Origin: Nostoc commune NIES-4072
Lineage (GTDB): Bacteria > Cyanobacteriota > Cyanobacteriia > Cyanobacteriales > Nostocaceae
Direction of reading: 5' to 3'
DNA: 64,000 nucleotides
Assembly (NCBI RefSeq): GCF_003113895.1
Contig: NZ_BDUD01000001.1
Location: forward strand, 4,249,513 to 4,313,512
Made by a program: the position numbers and the translations under genes. Positions 7,897 through 17,454 of this stretch are shown here, in pieces. The notes below the pieces were generated by a model. The model was not told the DNA's origin. It did no database searches and saw nothing but the letters and a program-made list of their open reading frames with translations. Positions within the stretch are counted from its first letter, which is position 1, and every line of letters begins with the position of its first letter.

Positions 7897-10119
7897 TCAG
7901 ATTTTTTCCAACCGCACGATCGCATTATAATCAGGTACACCTTCAAGCGATCGCTTACTTTTATCTAGTAGCACATTCCCTTCTGGCCAATGTACTTGTA
8001 AGTTTCCTGACTGAATTGGCGCAATGTAGACTTGACAGAACAACTCGCCTAAATCATTCTTAAGAAGGACGCGATCGCTATCTTTTAAACCCAACAGTGC
8101 CGCATCAGCAGCATTCATTAGCACCGCCTCTCGCATTGCCCCAGTAATTGCATCCTTGCGTTCCTGCACCATACTATTAAATTGTTTGCCTCGGCGCGTT
8201 GCTACTAAAAAATAACCCTCTGGTAATTCTCTTTGGCGTGGCAATAATACGCCAAAATGTGCTTTACCATCTGCTGTAGGGAAATTCCAGCCAAAGCATA
8301 AATGTGAGCCACCATATTGAAACTGATCGCCAGCTTGCTGTAAGTGTTGAATACCAGCATATTGGGGCACAACTTGAGCAATTTCTTGACGGATAGCAGC
8401 TGTGTCAGCAAAAGCCAGCTTATCTGCCAAATCTGGTTTTACCCGCTTTGCCAACTCTAAAAACACTTCCCACTCAGGACGCGCTTCTCCAATGCGCGGC
8501 CCCGGAATCTCTGGACTGAAAATTACCCGGCGTTCGGTGTTAGTTTCTGTGACTCCCCCTGGTATTTCGTAGCGAGTTGTCGCAGGTAAAAGCACCACAG
8601 TATCAGCAGGTTCTACCAACATCTGGCTGGAGAGAACAATATCTATATGTACCCGCAACGATATTTTCTTCAGCGCCGCTTCCACATAATCCGGTTCTGG
8701 TAGCACTTCTAAAAAATTCCCGCCTACAGAAACCAACACATCTAATTGCCCCTGATGTGCGGCATTAATCATTTCTGGAGCAATTAAACCTTTACTTACT
8801 GGCACATCAAAGCCCCAATGCTGACTCAATTGGGCAGCATTTTCTGGGGTGATAGGTTTACCACCAGGAAATACTGTCGCGTAACATCCCATCTCTGCAC
8901 CACCCTGTACCCCAGAGTGACCGCGAATTGGCATTAAACCGCAGCCTTCCCGACCGACAAAACCTTTAGTGAGAGCTAAGTTAATGATACTTCGCACATT
9001 ATCTTCGCCGCATTCATGTTGAGTAATGCCCATACTCCAAACAAATACGGCTTTATTCGCTTCTTTGACCATTTTGGCAAAGGCGTACATTTCATCGCGG
9101 GATGTTCCAGAAAGCCGCTCTAATTCTTCCCAAGATTGATTTTCTAACGATGCTTTGAGTTGGGCAAAGCCATCTGTATATAAATTTATAAATGACTGGT
9201 CTACCCAATTGTTAGCAATTATATGTTTAATAGTGCCATTTAAAAATGCTATATCCCCGCCCATGTTGATTAAGAAGAAATCTTCGGCAAACTTTGTACC
9301 GAAAACGGCACTTTCTACAATTGAGGGAACCCAGTAGCGTTCCATTCCTGGTTCGCGGTAAGTATTAATAACTACAATCTTTGTGCCAGCTTTTTTAGCA
9401 TAATGGAGATACTTGACGGTAACAGGCTGATTATTGGCAACGTTAGAGCCAATGAAGACTAATAAATCAGTACCAATCCAGTCTTTATAAGAACAAGTAG
9501 TAGCCCCTGCACCCAAAGCAGCTTTCAGTCCTGCTGTACTGGGAGAATGGCAAATGCGGGCAGCATTATCAATATTATTGCTTCCCATTGCTCGCACAGC
9601 TTTTTGGGTAGCATAATAAGTTTCGTTGACAGTACCGCGACTGGTAACATAGAAACTTAGACGGTCTGGTGTAGTGGAACGGATGCGATCGCTAATTACT
9701 CCTAAAGCTTCATCCCAACTCACACGGCGAAAGCCTTTTTCTCCTAGTTGACGAATCATCGGGTACGGGAGTCTTCCCAAGTCGCGTAATTGGGCACTTT
9801 TTTGCTTTTGTAACTGCGAAACATCTTCCAATAGCACAGGGTCAAAAGCTGGCATAGTATTCATCCGCAACAACCGCAACCGGACATTGCAAAGATGGAT
9901 GCCATCTAAAGTCCAATCCTTCATTCCGGTTGTTCCAAGAGCGCAACCATCGCAGACACCTTTATTTAGGATATTCCACGTATAAGGTAGTTTGTCACGA
10001 GATAGCCAGATTGCCCGAAATACCTCCCAGTAATTATTAGGATACTGTTCGCCAATACCAAATGGCTTCCAACTTGCCCAATTTGAAGGTGTCCAGTGCT
10101 TTTTGGGTTTAGGTAGCAT
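7897..10119 (-). CDS. FdhF/YdeP-family molybdopterin oxidoreductase
   Basis: This 740-residue Mo/W-bisPGD enzyme is of the FdhF/YdeP type (formate dehydrogenase alpha-subunit-like). The N-terminus has GVCDGCALGTTGMKDW, a Cys cluster unlike the classical CxxCxxxC [4Fe-4S] motif of NarB and FdhF and characteristic of the YdeP branch. The central region RICHSPSTAGLKAALGAGATT and the FIGSNVANNQPVTVKYLHYA cofactor-binding segments follow. The C-terminal molybdopterin dinucleotide-binding domain (about 620-735) contains RRGKQFNSMVQERKDAITGA. No NADH- or quinone-linked partner subunit is adjacent. FdhD at 2195-3034 is the likely sulfurtransferase partner. The substrate is not proven: formate is the family inference, and YdeP itself is uncharacterised apart from acid resistance. 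Confidence 0.88.
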   Translation of the reverse strand: MLPKPKKHWTPSNWASWKPFGIGEQYPNNYWEVFRAIWLSRDKLPYTWNILNKGVCDGCALGTTGMKDWTLDGIHLCNVRLRLLRMNTMPAFDPVLLEDVSQLQKQKSAQLRDLGRLPYPMIRQLGEKGFRRVSWDEALGVISDRIRSTTPDRLSFYVTSRGTVNETYYATQKAVRAMGSNNIDNAARICHSPSTAGLKAALGAGATTCSYKDWIGTDLLVFIGSNVANNQPVTVKYLHYAKKAGTKIVVINTYREPGMERYWVPSIVESAVFGTKFAEDFFLINMGGDIAFLNGTIKHIIANNWVDQSFINLYTDGFAQLKASLENQSWEELERLSGTSRDEMYAFAKMVKEANKAVFVWSMGITQHECGEDNVRSIINLALTKGFVGREGCGLMPIRGHSGVQGGAEMGCYATVFPGGKPITPENAAQLSQHWGFDVPVSKGLIAPEMINAAHQGQLDVLVSVGGNFLEVLPEPDYVEAALKKISLRVHIDIVLSSQMLVEPADTVVLLPATTRYEIPGGVTETNTERRVIFSPEIPGPRIGEARPEWEVFLELAKRVKPDLADKLAFADTAAIRQEIAQVVPQYAGIQHLQQAGDQFQYGGSHLCFGWNFPTADGKAHFGVLLPRQRELPEGYFLVATRRGKQFNSMVQERKDAITGAMREAVLMNAADAALLGLKDSDRVLLKNDLGELFCQVYIAPIQSGNLQVHWPEGNVLLDKSKRSLEGVPDYNAIVRLEKI

Positions 10120-10204
10120 GATGCAATGTGTAAGTTGCTGGATTCTCTTAGGCTATCGTTTTGATTATGAAATGAGTAGCAGACAGTTAAAAATCCTTCT
10201 ACTT

Positions 10205-10515
10205 ACTGAATATGCCAAAATGAGAGAGTAAAAGTTGCTTTTGCTTGCTGAATATAGCCAAATGAGACGGTAAAAGCTGCTTTTATTTGCTAAATATACC
10301 CAAATGAGACATTAAAAGCAGCTTTTGCTTGCAGAATATGCCCAAATGTGACATTAAAAGCAGCTTTTGCTTGCAGAATATACTGAAATGTGACATTAAA
10401 AGCTGCTTTTGAGACAGTAAAAGCAGCTTTTGTTTGCAGAATATACTGAAATGTGACATTAAAAGCAGCTTTTGAGAAACAAAAAGCAGCTTTTGAGAAA
10501 GCAATTGCAGATTTT
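10205..10515. repeat. Tandem repeat array A, about 42-bp unit
   Basis: About seven degenerate units of the type GACATTAAAAGCAGCTTTTG followed by CTTGCAGAATATGCCCAAAT, 42 bp per full unit, with shortened units at the right. Each contains a small palindrome AAAAGCAGCTTTT or AAAGCTGCTTTT. It lies just upstream of the molybdopterin oxidoreductase start. The minus-strand open frame through it is a repeat artefact. Confidence 0.85.
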
Positions 10516-10600
10516 GCTTATTGAATTTAGTCAAAATATGAAGTTCAGGTAAATTATTGAAAGTATTTTTTATCATTTTCGATGCCCAAGTTAGTTTTAT

Positions 10601-10960
10601 CTCAATACTGCGTAGGTTTTGCCCAAAAAAGCACTCCGGGGTAGGTTGGGGAGCCACTGCGTTGGGCGGCTCTTGCCGACTTGTACCCCTACGGGCAATA
10701 CGGTTCGGATAAGCATTTTTCACTTTCCTTGTGGTCTGGGGAAAGGGTAAGGGGTAAAGGGTAAAGGATGTATTGAAAACCTTTCCCCTTTTCCCTTTGC
10801 CCTTTAACCGAACCGTATTGCCCCTACGGGGAAGCAAGCTACGCCTTTGGCGTTCCCGCAGGGTAGCAAGTGGCGTTTGAGGAACCTAGCAAAATCCCGC
10901 AGAGTAACCCAACATTTTCTTTCTCTTTGTTGGGTTTCACTACCTTCAACCCAACCTTGT
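10601..10960. repeat. Composite interspersed repeat region
   Basis: No gene is seen. TCAATACTGCGTAGGTTTTG at about 10601 and a GGAACCTAGCAAAATCCCGC...AACCCAACA...TGTTGGGTT block at 10879-10957 both recur around 17455-17583, so the pair is one composite family. Between them, 16-bp perfect inverted arms GGGCAATACGGTTCGG (10693-10708) and CCGAACCGTATTGCCC (10808-10823) enclose a purine-rich imperfect palindrome. Confidence 0.75.
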
Positions 10961-10984
10961 ATCTTAGAAACAGTAGTAGTTCAA

Positions 10985-11014
10985 ATAAAAATCCCTGCCA
11001 AAGTTGACAGGGAT
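10985..11014 (-). terminator. Rho-independent terminator
   Basis: Read on the minus strand, a 10-bp stem ATCCCTGTCA/TGGCAGGGAT with loop ACTT is followed by TTTTATTTG. It lies downstream of the small gene ending at 11130. Confidence 0.7.
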
Positions 11015-11129
11015 AGTAGTTTTTAGCCGGGGCTTGTCTGCTAACTAAGCTGTTCCACATTTAAATTGCATAATTACGGCGGGCAAGATGCCCACCCCAC
11101 AAGAGTTATATAAATTTTAGATATGCAAA

Positions 11130-11447
11130 CTAGATGTGGTTTAGCTTAACAAAATCTTTGTGGGCAGCGACAAGCATCTGAGCTTGCCTTAAAACGTTTC
11201 CGAATAAATAAAAAGGAATCTGCCAAGCTGCAACGGTAACTTCTTTGACTATATCTTGTACACTAATTGCAATTAATTCATGCTCTGGTGGCTCTCCCTC
11301 AATTGTACCAGACCAAGTAAAAGCTAATAAGAAATCATCGTCTCCAGGCAAGGATGCAATTAAGCATTCTTCTGGTGTTGGCTGACAAATAATTCCATGA
11401 TCGTTTGCAAGTTCTACTAGTCTTTGAAATCTATCTATGTTCGTCAT
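11130..11447 (-). CDS. Conserved-looking hypothetical protein (105 aa)
   Basis: I do not recognise a family. The product is a 105-residue acidic soluble protein (GIICQPTPEECLIASLPGDDDF, then EHELIAISVQDIVKEVT) with no signal peptide or membrane segment. Codon use is like its neighbours. The minus-strand terminator at 10985-11014 supports transcription. It is flanked by repeats on the left and carbonic anhydrase on the right, and no operon partner is evident. Confidence 0.6.
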   Translation of the reverse strand: MTNIDRFQRLVELANDHGIICQPTPEECLIASLPGDDDFLLAFTWSGTIEGEPPEHELIAISVQDIVKEVTVAAWQIPFYLFGNVLRQAQMLVAAHKDFVKLNHI

Positions 11448-11740
11448 TTGTCCTTGGGATGTAATTGAATTTCAGTTTTAGAAAGAATCATATTTTTATC
11501 TTCATAACTCAATTTAGTTGCTTAATGCCATAAATTACGAATTACAAATTATTAAGGAGTTATAGGAGTTGGTTCAGGCTTAAGTTCAAAATATTACCGC
11601 GATCGCCTGCTTCTATCAGCAACAATTGTTACTTTTTTAAAAAATCTCGACTACCTACTTTTTCGGTTGACTGTAGTTATATACACCTCTCTTTGTTACC
11701 ATTTCAATATTGAGTCTTAATCTCACCCAGCCTAGATTCA
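11448..11740. other. Intergenic gap, no gene seen
   Basis: AT-rich sequence with one isolated CGATCGCC HIP1-like site near 11600. I see no coding potential or strong hairpin. Confidence 0.4.
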
Positions 11741-12415
11741 TCATTCTGATGGTAATCGGGTCAGGAGATTAGGTACAGGAAAGGGACGATTTTGTAAAAT
11801 TTTAAACTTACTAACGCTTGCATCATAAGCAAAGACTTCACCACTTTCTATTTCATAAATCCAGGCATGAAGGGTAAGCTGATTACTATGTATTTTAGAG
11901 CGAATTATTGGGTATGTTTCTAGGTTTTCTATTTGAGTTAATACATTTTGCTCAATTGCAATTTTTAACAGTTTATCACTGGGGCAATCCTTATAGTTGT
12001 CTAAGACAAGGCGGCGAGTAGCTTCACCGTAATGCTTTAACCAGTCATAAACTAAAGGCATTTGTTGAGCAAGACTACCTATTTGTAATAGCCCTCTCAT
12101 TGCTCCACAATTGGAATGACCACAGATGACAATAACTTTAATATCTAAAGCTTGGACAGCATATTCTATACCTGCTCCTTCACTGTTATTCAGCATTCCA
12201 TAAGCAGGAATTATATTACCAATATTACGGATAACAAATAATTCTCCTGGTTGACTTTGAGTAATTAAACACGGATCGATACGCGAGTCAGAGCAAGTTA
12301 TAAATAATACTTCTGGGTTTTGAGCTTGGGAGAGTTGTTCAAACAACTCTCGATGTGTAACAAAGTAGTTGTCATGAAACTCATTTAGACCTTCAATTAT
12401 GCGTTTAATAGACAT
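11741..12415 (-). CDS. Beta-class carbonic anhydrase
   Basis: This 224-residue zinc enzyme interconverts CO2 and bicarbonate. The zinc ligands and catalytic dyad are visible: CSDSRIDP (Cys about 41, Asp about 43, Arg about 45) and VICGHSNCGAMRG (His and Cys, about residues 98-101). The N-terminus FHDNYFVTHRELFEQL fits the family. The length is typical of soluble bacterial and plant beta-CAs and shorter than the carboxysomal CcaA, which has a long C-terminal extension. It may therefore be cytosolic rather than carboxysomal, which is an inference. It is divergent from aroA across about 455 bp. Confidence 0.95.
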   Translation of the reverse strand: MSIKRIIEGLNEFHDNYFVTHRELFEQLSQAQNPEVLFITCSDSRIDPCLITQSQPGELFVIRNIGNIIPAYGMLNNSEGAGIEYAVQALDIKVIVICGHSNCGAMRGLLQIGSLAQQMPLVYDWLKHYGEATRRLVLDNYKDCPSDKLLKIAIEQNVLTQIENLETYPIIRSKIHSNQLTLHAWIYEIESGEVFAYDASVSKFKILQNRPFPVPNLLTRLPSE

Positions 12416-12870
12416 AGTTCAATTTTTATCATTAAAATATATTTGGTGTTGAATTGACTTGTTGTTCAGTAATTTTACGTGTATAAACTCCTGGCATTAA
12501 GATGGAAGAAGAAACGCTTACTTCTAGGAAGACCGAAAAGTAGCGTATAAAATTAACTTTATTAAAGTTATTTAATGTGCAATCAATTTGGCATCAGAGA
12601 CAATACATACTCGTCCAAATTTTTTCAGAAGAGGTCTGATAGTTCTACAGGTTTATACTTTTAATTCTCTGTATATACACTTAATACGTATCGATTTATC
12701 AATGCCTGTGTCTGTAAATCATCGATACCTAAAATAAAATCAGACTTGAATTCATAACAAATTACCTGGTAATTGGGAGTATAGAATGTCTTTCCCTGCC
12801 CCTTTTGCTCAGAATATGGCAATATATCAATATATAAAGTTGTAGCTAACCGCCTACGTAGAGGTTTAAC
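12416..12870. other. Divergent intergenic region (carbonic anhydrase / aroA)
   Basis: No gene is seen. The region is AT-rich and should hold both promoters. I cannot pick a convincing -35/-10 pair, and there is no hairpin or repeat of note. Confidence 0.4.
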
Positions 12871-14151
12871 GTGGATACCATTGCAATTCCTGCTCTAAAT
12901 CGGCCAGTGGATGCCACGGTAGAAATTCCTGGTTCTAAAAGTCTTACTAATCGGGCGTTGCTTGTCGCAGCTTTGGCACAAGGTGACTCCCTTTTAGAAA
13001 ATGCTTTATTTAGTGAAGATAGCGAGTATTTTGCCAAATGCGTAGAACAATTGGGCATTCCGATTACGCTAAATCCTGATCTGGCACAAATCCGAGTGGC
13101 GGGGAGAGGAGGCGACATTCCAGCGAAACAGGCAGATTTATTTGTGGGTTTGGCAGGTACAGCAGCACGATTTATCTCGGCGCTGGTAGCTCTGGGGAAC
13201 GGCGAATATCGCCTAGATGGCGTTCCCAGGATGCGAGAACGACCGATGGGCGACTTGTTGACGGTGCTGCAAACGGGTGGAGCAACCGTTAACTTTGAGG
13301 GAAACTCTGGGTTTATGCCCTACACCGTCTATAGCCAAGGATTCACTGGCGGAAATTTTCGGTTGAAAGCCAACCAAACAAGTCAGCAACTTTCGGCATT
13401 GCTGATGATTGCCCCTTATGCTCAACAAGATACGAACATTGAGGTTGAGGGGACATTAGTTTCTCAATCTTACGTCAAAATGACCTGTCGTCTGATGGCA
13501 GATTTTGGCGTGGAGGTAATTCAAATCGGCGATAATCAATTTCAGATTAAAGCAGGTCAACGTTACCAAGCTCGACATTACACAGTAGAACCCGATGCGT
13601 CAAATGCTTCTTACTTTTTTGCCGCCGCCGCCGTCACGGGTGGACGGGTGCGCGTTAAACATTTGACCAAACAATCCTGTCAGGGTGATATTCTCTGGCT
13701 AAATGTTTTAGAACAGATGGGTTGTCAAATTAAAGATTCGGATGATTATACCGAAGTGACGGGGCCGAAGCAATTGCAAGGCATCGATATTGATATGAAT
13801 GATATATCAGATTTGGTGCAAACATTAGGAGCGATCGCGCCTTTTGCCAGTTCAACGATTACCATTCGGAATGTGGAACATATTCGATACAAGGAAACCG
13901 ATCGGATTAAAGCTGTGGTAACAGAGTTGCGTCGGCTAGGAGTCCAGGTTGAAGAATTTCCAGATCAACTGAAAATTGAGCCTGGCCCCGTTACCCCGGC
14001 GGCAATTGAAACTTATCACGATCATCGAATGGCGATGGCTTTTGCTGTCACTGGCTTGAAGGTTCCAGGGATTGTAATTAAAGATCCTGGCTGTACAGCG
14101 AAAACTTTTCCAGATTACTTTACCCGATTCTTCCAAATGTTAGAACAATAA
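12871..14151 (+). CDS. aroA: EPSP synthase (3-phosphoshikimate 1-carboxyvinyltransferase)
   Basis: This 426-residue enzyme performs the sixth step of the shikimate pathway, joining shikimate-3-phosphate and PEP. The first motif PGSKSLTNRALLVAAL is at about residues 17-32. The second has LAGTAARF where most enzymes have NAGTA(M/T)R. LDGVPRMRERPMGDLL, YKETDRI and the C-terminal DHRMAMAFAV are all present. It begins with GTG, and there is no better upstream start. Base composition is somewhat more GC-rich than its neighbours, and the LAGTAARF variant is unusual. It could be a second or acquired copy; I cannot test this without the rest of the genome. Confidence 0.95.
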   Translation: MDTIAIPALNRPVDATVEIPGSKSLTNRALLVAALAQGDSLLENALFSEDSEYFAKCVEQLGIPITLNPDLAQIRVAGRGGDIPAKQADLFVGLAGTAARFISALVALGNGEYRLDGVPRMRERPMGDLLTVLQTGGATVNFEGNSGFMPYTVYSQGFTGGNFRLKANQTSQQLSALLMIAPYAQQDTNIEVEGTLVSQSYVKMTCRLMADFGVEVIQIGDNQFQIKAGQRYQARHYTVEPDASNASYFFAAAAVTGGRVRVKHLTKQSCQGDILWLNVLEQMGCQIKDSDDYTEVTGPKQLQGIDIDMNDISDLVQTLGAIAPFASSTITIRNVEHIRYKETDRIKAVVTELRRLGVQVEEFPDQLKIEPGPVTPAAIETYHDHRMAMAFAVTGLKVPGIVIKDPGCTAKTFPDYFTRFFQMLEQ

Positions 14152-14184
14152 AAAATTAGTGCCGAAAGGCGGAAGTCAACAGTC

Positions 14185-14452
14185 AGCACAATTCGCAATT
14201 CGCAATTCGCAATTCGCAATTAAAGCCCACGGATAAATCCGGGGGCTTGAACCAAGCAAAGTTTAAAATTTATCTATCCATAAATAAATTTAGGGGCTTG
14301 TACCATCAAGGAATAATTGGTCAAAATTTTGTATATCAATAAAAGATTGTTTTTCATTACGTTGGCTTCCTCACCCGCCTGGAACTAAAGTTCTTTGGCT
14401 AATAGTTAAAGTCTACTGAAGTAGACTAAAGATTTTTGGCTATATTTATTTA
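14185..14452. repeat. Repeat-rich spacer after aroA
   Basis: It contains a heptamer run (CAATTCG)x3-4 at about 14190-14220. Next is a hairpin pairing AAGCCCACGGATAAATCC with GGGGGCTT at 14224-14250. A degenerate hairpin resembling the IS605 left-end hairpin (ATAAATAAATTTAGGGGCTTG) follows near 14280. Last is a block with GGAACTAAAGTTCTTTGGCT and AGTCTACTGAAGTAGACT at 14381-14430, related to the block at 50862-50960. The rest of the gap to 14818 shows only two HIP1-type sites. Confidence 0.7.
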
Positions 14453-14818
14453 TTAAGAAATAACTTTGTTCCTTGCGGGACATGATTCTGGTTTAACGCG
14501 AAAAAATTCATAGAATAGAATGCGATCGCCTACCCGCCTGTCATAGGCGATCGCAAATTTTGATACTCTACAATCTCGACAATTGATTTTATTTTTACCT
14601 CTAATTAAAGTTTGCTTAAACTCCTGATTTTAAAATGTGATGTCTTCAAGCAATTGAAGACTTATTTCTTTTTCTTGAAAAGGCAAAAATCATTGATTTA
14701 GATCGCTATTCTAATCTGTGATAAATACTAGTTTGGGAAAGAAGGAAGTTAGAAACTAACTATTTCTATACTTTGCAGTGTGCATTGGTTACAGAAGTTT
14801 ATAGTGAGGAAAACTGAG

Positions 14819-15349
14819 ATGAAATTGGTTCCCCAATTAGTGCTTGCTGCTACTAGTGTTACTTTAGCCCTTGGGACTGTAGATGGAAAATCTGTATCTG
14901 CTGCAATTATTAATTACGCTTTCACAGTTGATAGTCCGGTAAATAAGGGAAATGGCTTTTTTAGCTTTGATGACTCAACTTTTAGTAATGAAGCTAATCC
15001 AGTAGCAGCCATTAAATCACTCTCTTTCCAATTTGACGGTGATACTGTTTACACTGAACAAGATGATACCAAATATCCAGAGTTTCCTGTTGTATTTCCA
15101 ACCACATCTTCAACAGGACAAACGTATTTCGGATTAGATTATTTATTCAATGATAAATCTAATCCTTCCAGTTCTATTAGTTACGAAATCATCGGTGAGG
15201 ATTTTACAGCTTTCTCTAGAACTTCTCCAGATGCTGAACTCATATCAGGTAAAGTTTCGTATACACAAGTGCCTGAATCTACACCTTTAATTGGCGCTCT
15301 TTTTGCTTTTAGCCTTGGCTGGATGATGAAGAAAAAGGTTAAAGTCTAA
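14819..15349 (+). CDS. Exported PEP-CTERM-like protein
   Basis: This is a 176-residue protein, starting from the ATG at 14819 rather than an earlier upstream codon because the signal peptide begins there (KLVPQLVLAATSVTLALG, cleavage about residue 28 near VSA-A). The C-terminus VPESTPLIGALFAFSLGWMM followed by KKKVKV has the three parts of a cyanobacterial PEP-CTERM sorting signal: a PExxP-like motif, a hydrophobic helix and a basic tail. Such proteins are processed by exosortase-like enzymes and displayed or released with exopolysaccharide. The middle part is not recognised. Confidence 0.75.
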   Translation: MKLVPQLVLAATSVTLALGTVDGKSVSAAIINYAFTVDSPVNKGNGFFSFDDSTFSNEANPVAAIKSLSFQFDGDTVYTEQDDTKYPEFPVVFPTTSSTGQTYFGLDYLFNDKSNPSSSISYEIIGEDFTAFSRTSPDAELISGKVSYTQVPESTPLIGALFAFSLGWMMKKKVKV

Positions 15350-15571
15350 CCTTGATTAAGTTGATATTAACACTTTCTTTGCCAAGGATTAATCTCTTAT
15401 TAGTAGGCTTTTATGTGGCAAAAGAACATCTAACACAATGATAGCAAGATAAAAATTGAGAATTAAAACCTGATGGTAAGAGAATTGTTTACGAAGTTTG
15501 TCTACGATTCCCTGTCTTCTTTGTGTTAGCTGTTGCTGTGTTTTAAGTTACCTGTTAGCCAGGAGTAAACA

Positions 15572-17188
15572 ATGGTAGATTACCGGAATTTTGAGCAGTT
15601 CCTGCACAGTCGAATGAAACGACGGAACTTAATTATCGGAGCAGGAGCATTGTCTGGTTTAGCGATCGCTAACCAATTTTCTTCTCAAAGAGCGATGTCT
15701 GCCGACAAGCCGCTACGCGTCTACGCTAGAAGCAGATTTTCTAATTATCCTTTCACTTTGGGTGTAGCGTCGGGTGAACCCTATCCTAGCAGTGTAGTGC
15801 TGTGGACTCGTCTGGCTCCTGAACCCTTAAACGGAGGTGGAATGCCACTTGTTAATGTGCCAATTCGCTGGGAAGTAGCAACTGATCCCGACATGAGGCG
15901 CATTGTCTCCAGAGGTACGGTACTTGCAACTCCAGAACTAGCTCATTCAGTTAGAGTTGTGGTAGAAGGACTCCAATCTGATACTTGGTACTGGTATCGT
16001 TTTCTTGTTGGACAAGACGCTAGTCCTATTGGTCGTACTCGGACAGCGCCTCTAGCAAATAGCTATTTGAGTAAATTTAACTTTGCTCTAGTCTCCTGCC
16101 AAAATTATCAGCAGGGATTTTATACCGCCTACAAATATCTAGCACAGGACGACCTCGATTTAGTAGTGCATGTTGGTGATTACATCTATGAAGGGGGAAT
16201 CTCAAACAATGGCCCCAGACAACACAATAGTTCAGAAATTTTCACCTTAGAAGATTACCGCAACCGTCACGCCCTCTATAAAACCGATACCAATCTCCAA
16301 GCAGCTCATGCAGCGTTTCCTTGGATTGTTACCTGGGATGATCACGAAGTAGAAAACAATTACGCCAACGACATCTCAGAAATTGATACTGAACCAGATC
16401 AGAATCGAGCAATTTTCCTCCAACGTCGGGCTGTTGCTTATCAAGCTTACTACGAACACATGCCACTGCGCCCCTTCTCGCGTCCTTTTGGCCCCGATAT
16501 GCAACTTTTCCGTCGGCTCTCCTTTGGTAACTTAGCTACCTTCCATGTCCTAGATACCCGCCAATATCGCACCGATCAGCCCTGTGGTGATGGTACTAAA
16601 GAACGTTGCCCAGAAAACTTAGATCCGAATGCAACGATTACCGGTAAGGTGCAGGAGAATTGGCTATATGATGGTTTAAATAATTCACAGTCCAAGTGGA
16701 ATATTTTGGCACAGCAGGTTCCGATCGCTCAAAGAGACATGACACCAGGAGCAGGCGGAACTTACAGCATGGATAAATGGGATGGTTATGTGGCTTCGCG
16801 CGATCGCCTCATGGCTTTCCTTGGACAGCGCCGCCCTTCTAATCCAGTATCCTTGGCAGGTGATGTGCATTCCCACTGGGCGATGAACTTGAAGGCTAAC
16901 TTTGATAAGCCAGAATCCGCCACCGTTGGTAGTGAATTCGTCTGTTCTTCAATTACCTCCGGTGGCGATGGAGCAGATACTAATCCCACCGTTGAAGCTT
17001 ACTTACCAGATAACCCACACATTAAGTTTTTCAACGGTCAACGGGGATATGTTCGCTGTGCGCTGACTCCTACAACCTGGAAGTCAGATTATTTAGTTAT
17101 GTCAAATGTCACAACCCCATTTGGCACAATTAGTAAACGCGCTTCATTTGTGGTTGAAGATGGCCGTCCAGAGATACAACAAGCTTAA
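15572..17188 (+). CDS. phoD: PhoD-type alkaline phosphatase
   Basis: This 538-residue calcium/iron-dependent phosphodiesterase/phosphomonoesterase (PhoD family) scavenges organic phosphate outside the cytoplasm. A twin-arginine-like signal (MKRRNLIIGAGALSGLAIA, about residues 15-33) marks Tat export. PhoD_N (about 45-150) is followed by the metallophosphatase domain with LVVHVGDYIYEG, WDDHEVENN and LAGDVHSHW, the metal-binding motifs. An AGGAG motif lies 6 bases before the ATG. Regulation by phosphate starvation is expected, but I could not identify a clear Pho box. The neighbour upstream is the PEP-CTERM-like gene, and a MITE sits just after the stop. Confidence 0.95.
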   Translation: MVDYRNFEQFLHSRMKRRNLIIGAGALSGLAIANQFSSQRAMSADKPLRVYARSRFSNYPFTLGVASGEPYPSSVVLWTRLAPEPLNGGGMPLVNVPIRWEVATDPDMRRIVSRGTVLATPELAHSVRVVVEGLQSDTWYWYRFLVGQDASPIGRTRTAPLANSYLSKFNFALVSCQNYQQGFYTAYKYLAQDDLDLVVHVGDYIYEGGISNNGPRQHNSSEIFTLEDYRNRHALYKTDTNLQAAHAAFPWIVTWDDHEVENNYANDISEIDTEPDQNRAIFLQRRAVAYQAYYEHMPLRPFSRPFGPDMQLFRRLSFGNLATFHVLDTRQYRTDQPCGDGTKERCPENLDPNATITGKVQENWLYDGLNNSQSKWNILAQQVPIAQRDMTPGAGGTYSMDKWDGYVASRDRLMAFLGQRRPSNPVSLAGDVHSHWAMNLKANFDKPESATVGSEFVCSSITSGGDGADTNPTVEAYLPDNPHIKFFNGQRGYVRCALTPTTWKSDYLVMSNVTTPFGTISKRASFVVEDGRPEIQQA

Positions 17189-17205
17189 TCGTTTAATTTC
17201 CAGGT

Positions 17206-17298
17206 TAGGACTTACGCAAAAATTGCTAAAAAGCTTAATTTCTCGAACCGCCAAGACGCCAAGAGCGCCGAGAATTCGTAGAGTGTGCGTAAGTCCTA
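17206..17298. mobile_element. 93-bp MITE, copy 2
   Basis: Identical to copies 1 and 3. CAGGT lies on both sides (17201-17205 and 17299-17303), a 5-bp target duplication. It sits 17 bp after the phoD stop. Confidence 0.92.
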
Positions 17299-17454
17299 CA
17301 GGTGTTGAAAAAGAGGCAGGGGGCATGGCGCAGGGGGCAGGGGGAATTAACTTCCCCGAACGCGAGTGTGTCTCCAAGAGTTGGGGCTGATCTCTTTCTC
17401 CTGCCTTTTCGTTGAAACTAGACAATCACAAATGAATACAGATAAATATCAGTG

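Noticed and set aside
10205..10515. Possible CRISPR array
   Set aside because: Units are contiguous with no unique spacers and no cas genes are near. The same holds for the arrays at 44193 and 58615.
10283..10837. 184-residue open frame on the minus strand with KQKLLL repeats
   Set aside because: It is created by the 42-bp tandem repeat and adjoining interspersed repeats, with no ribosome site and no family.
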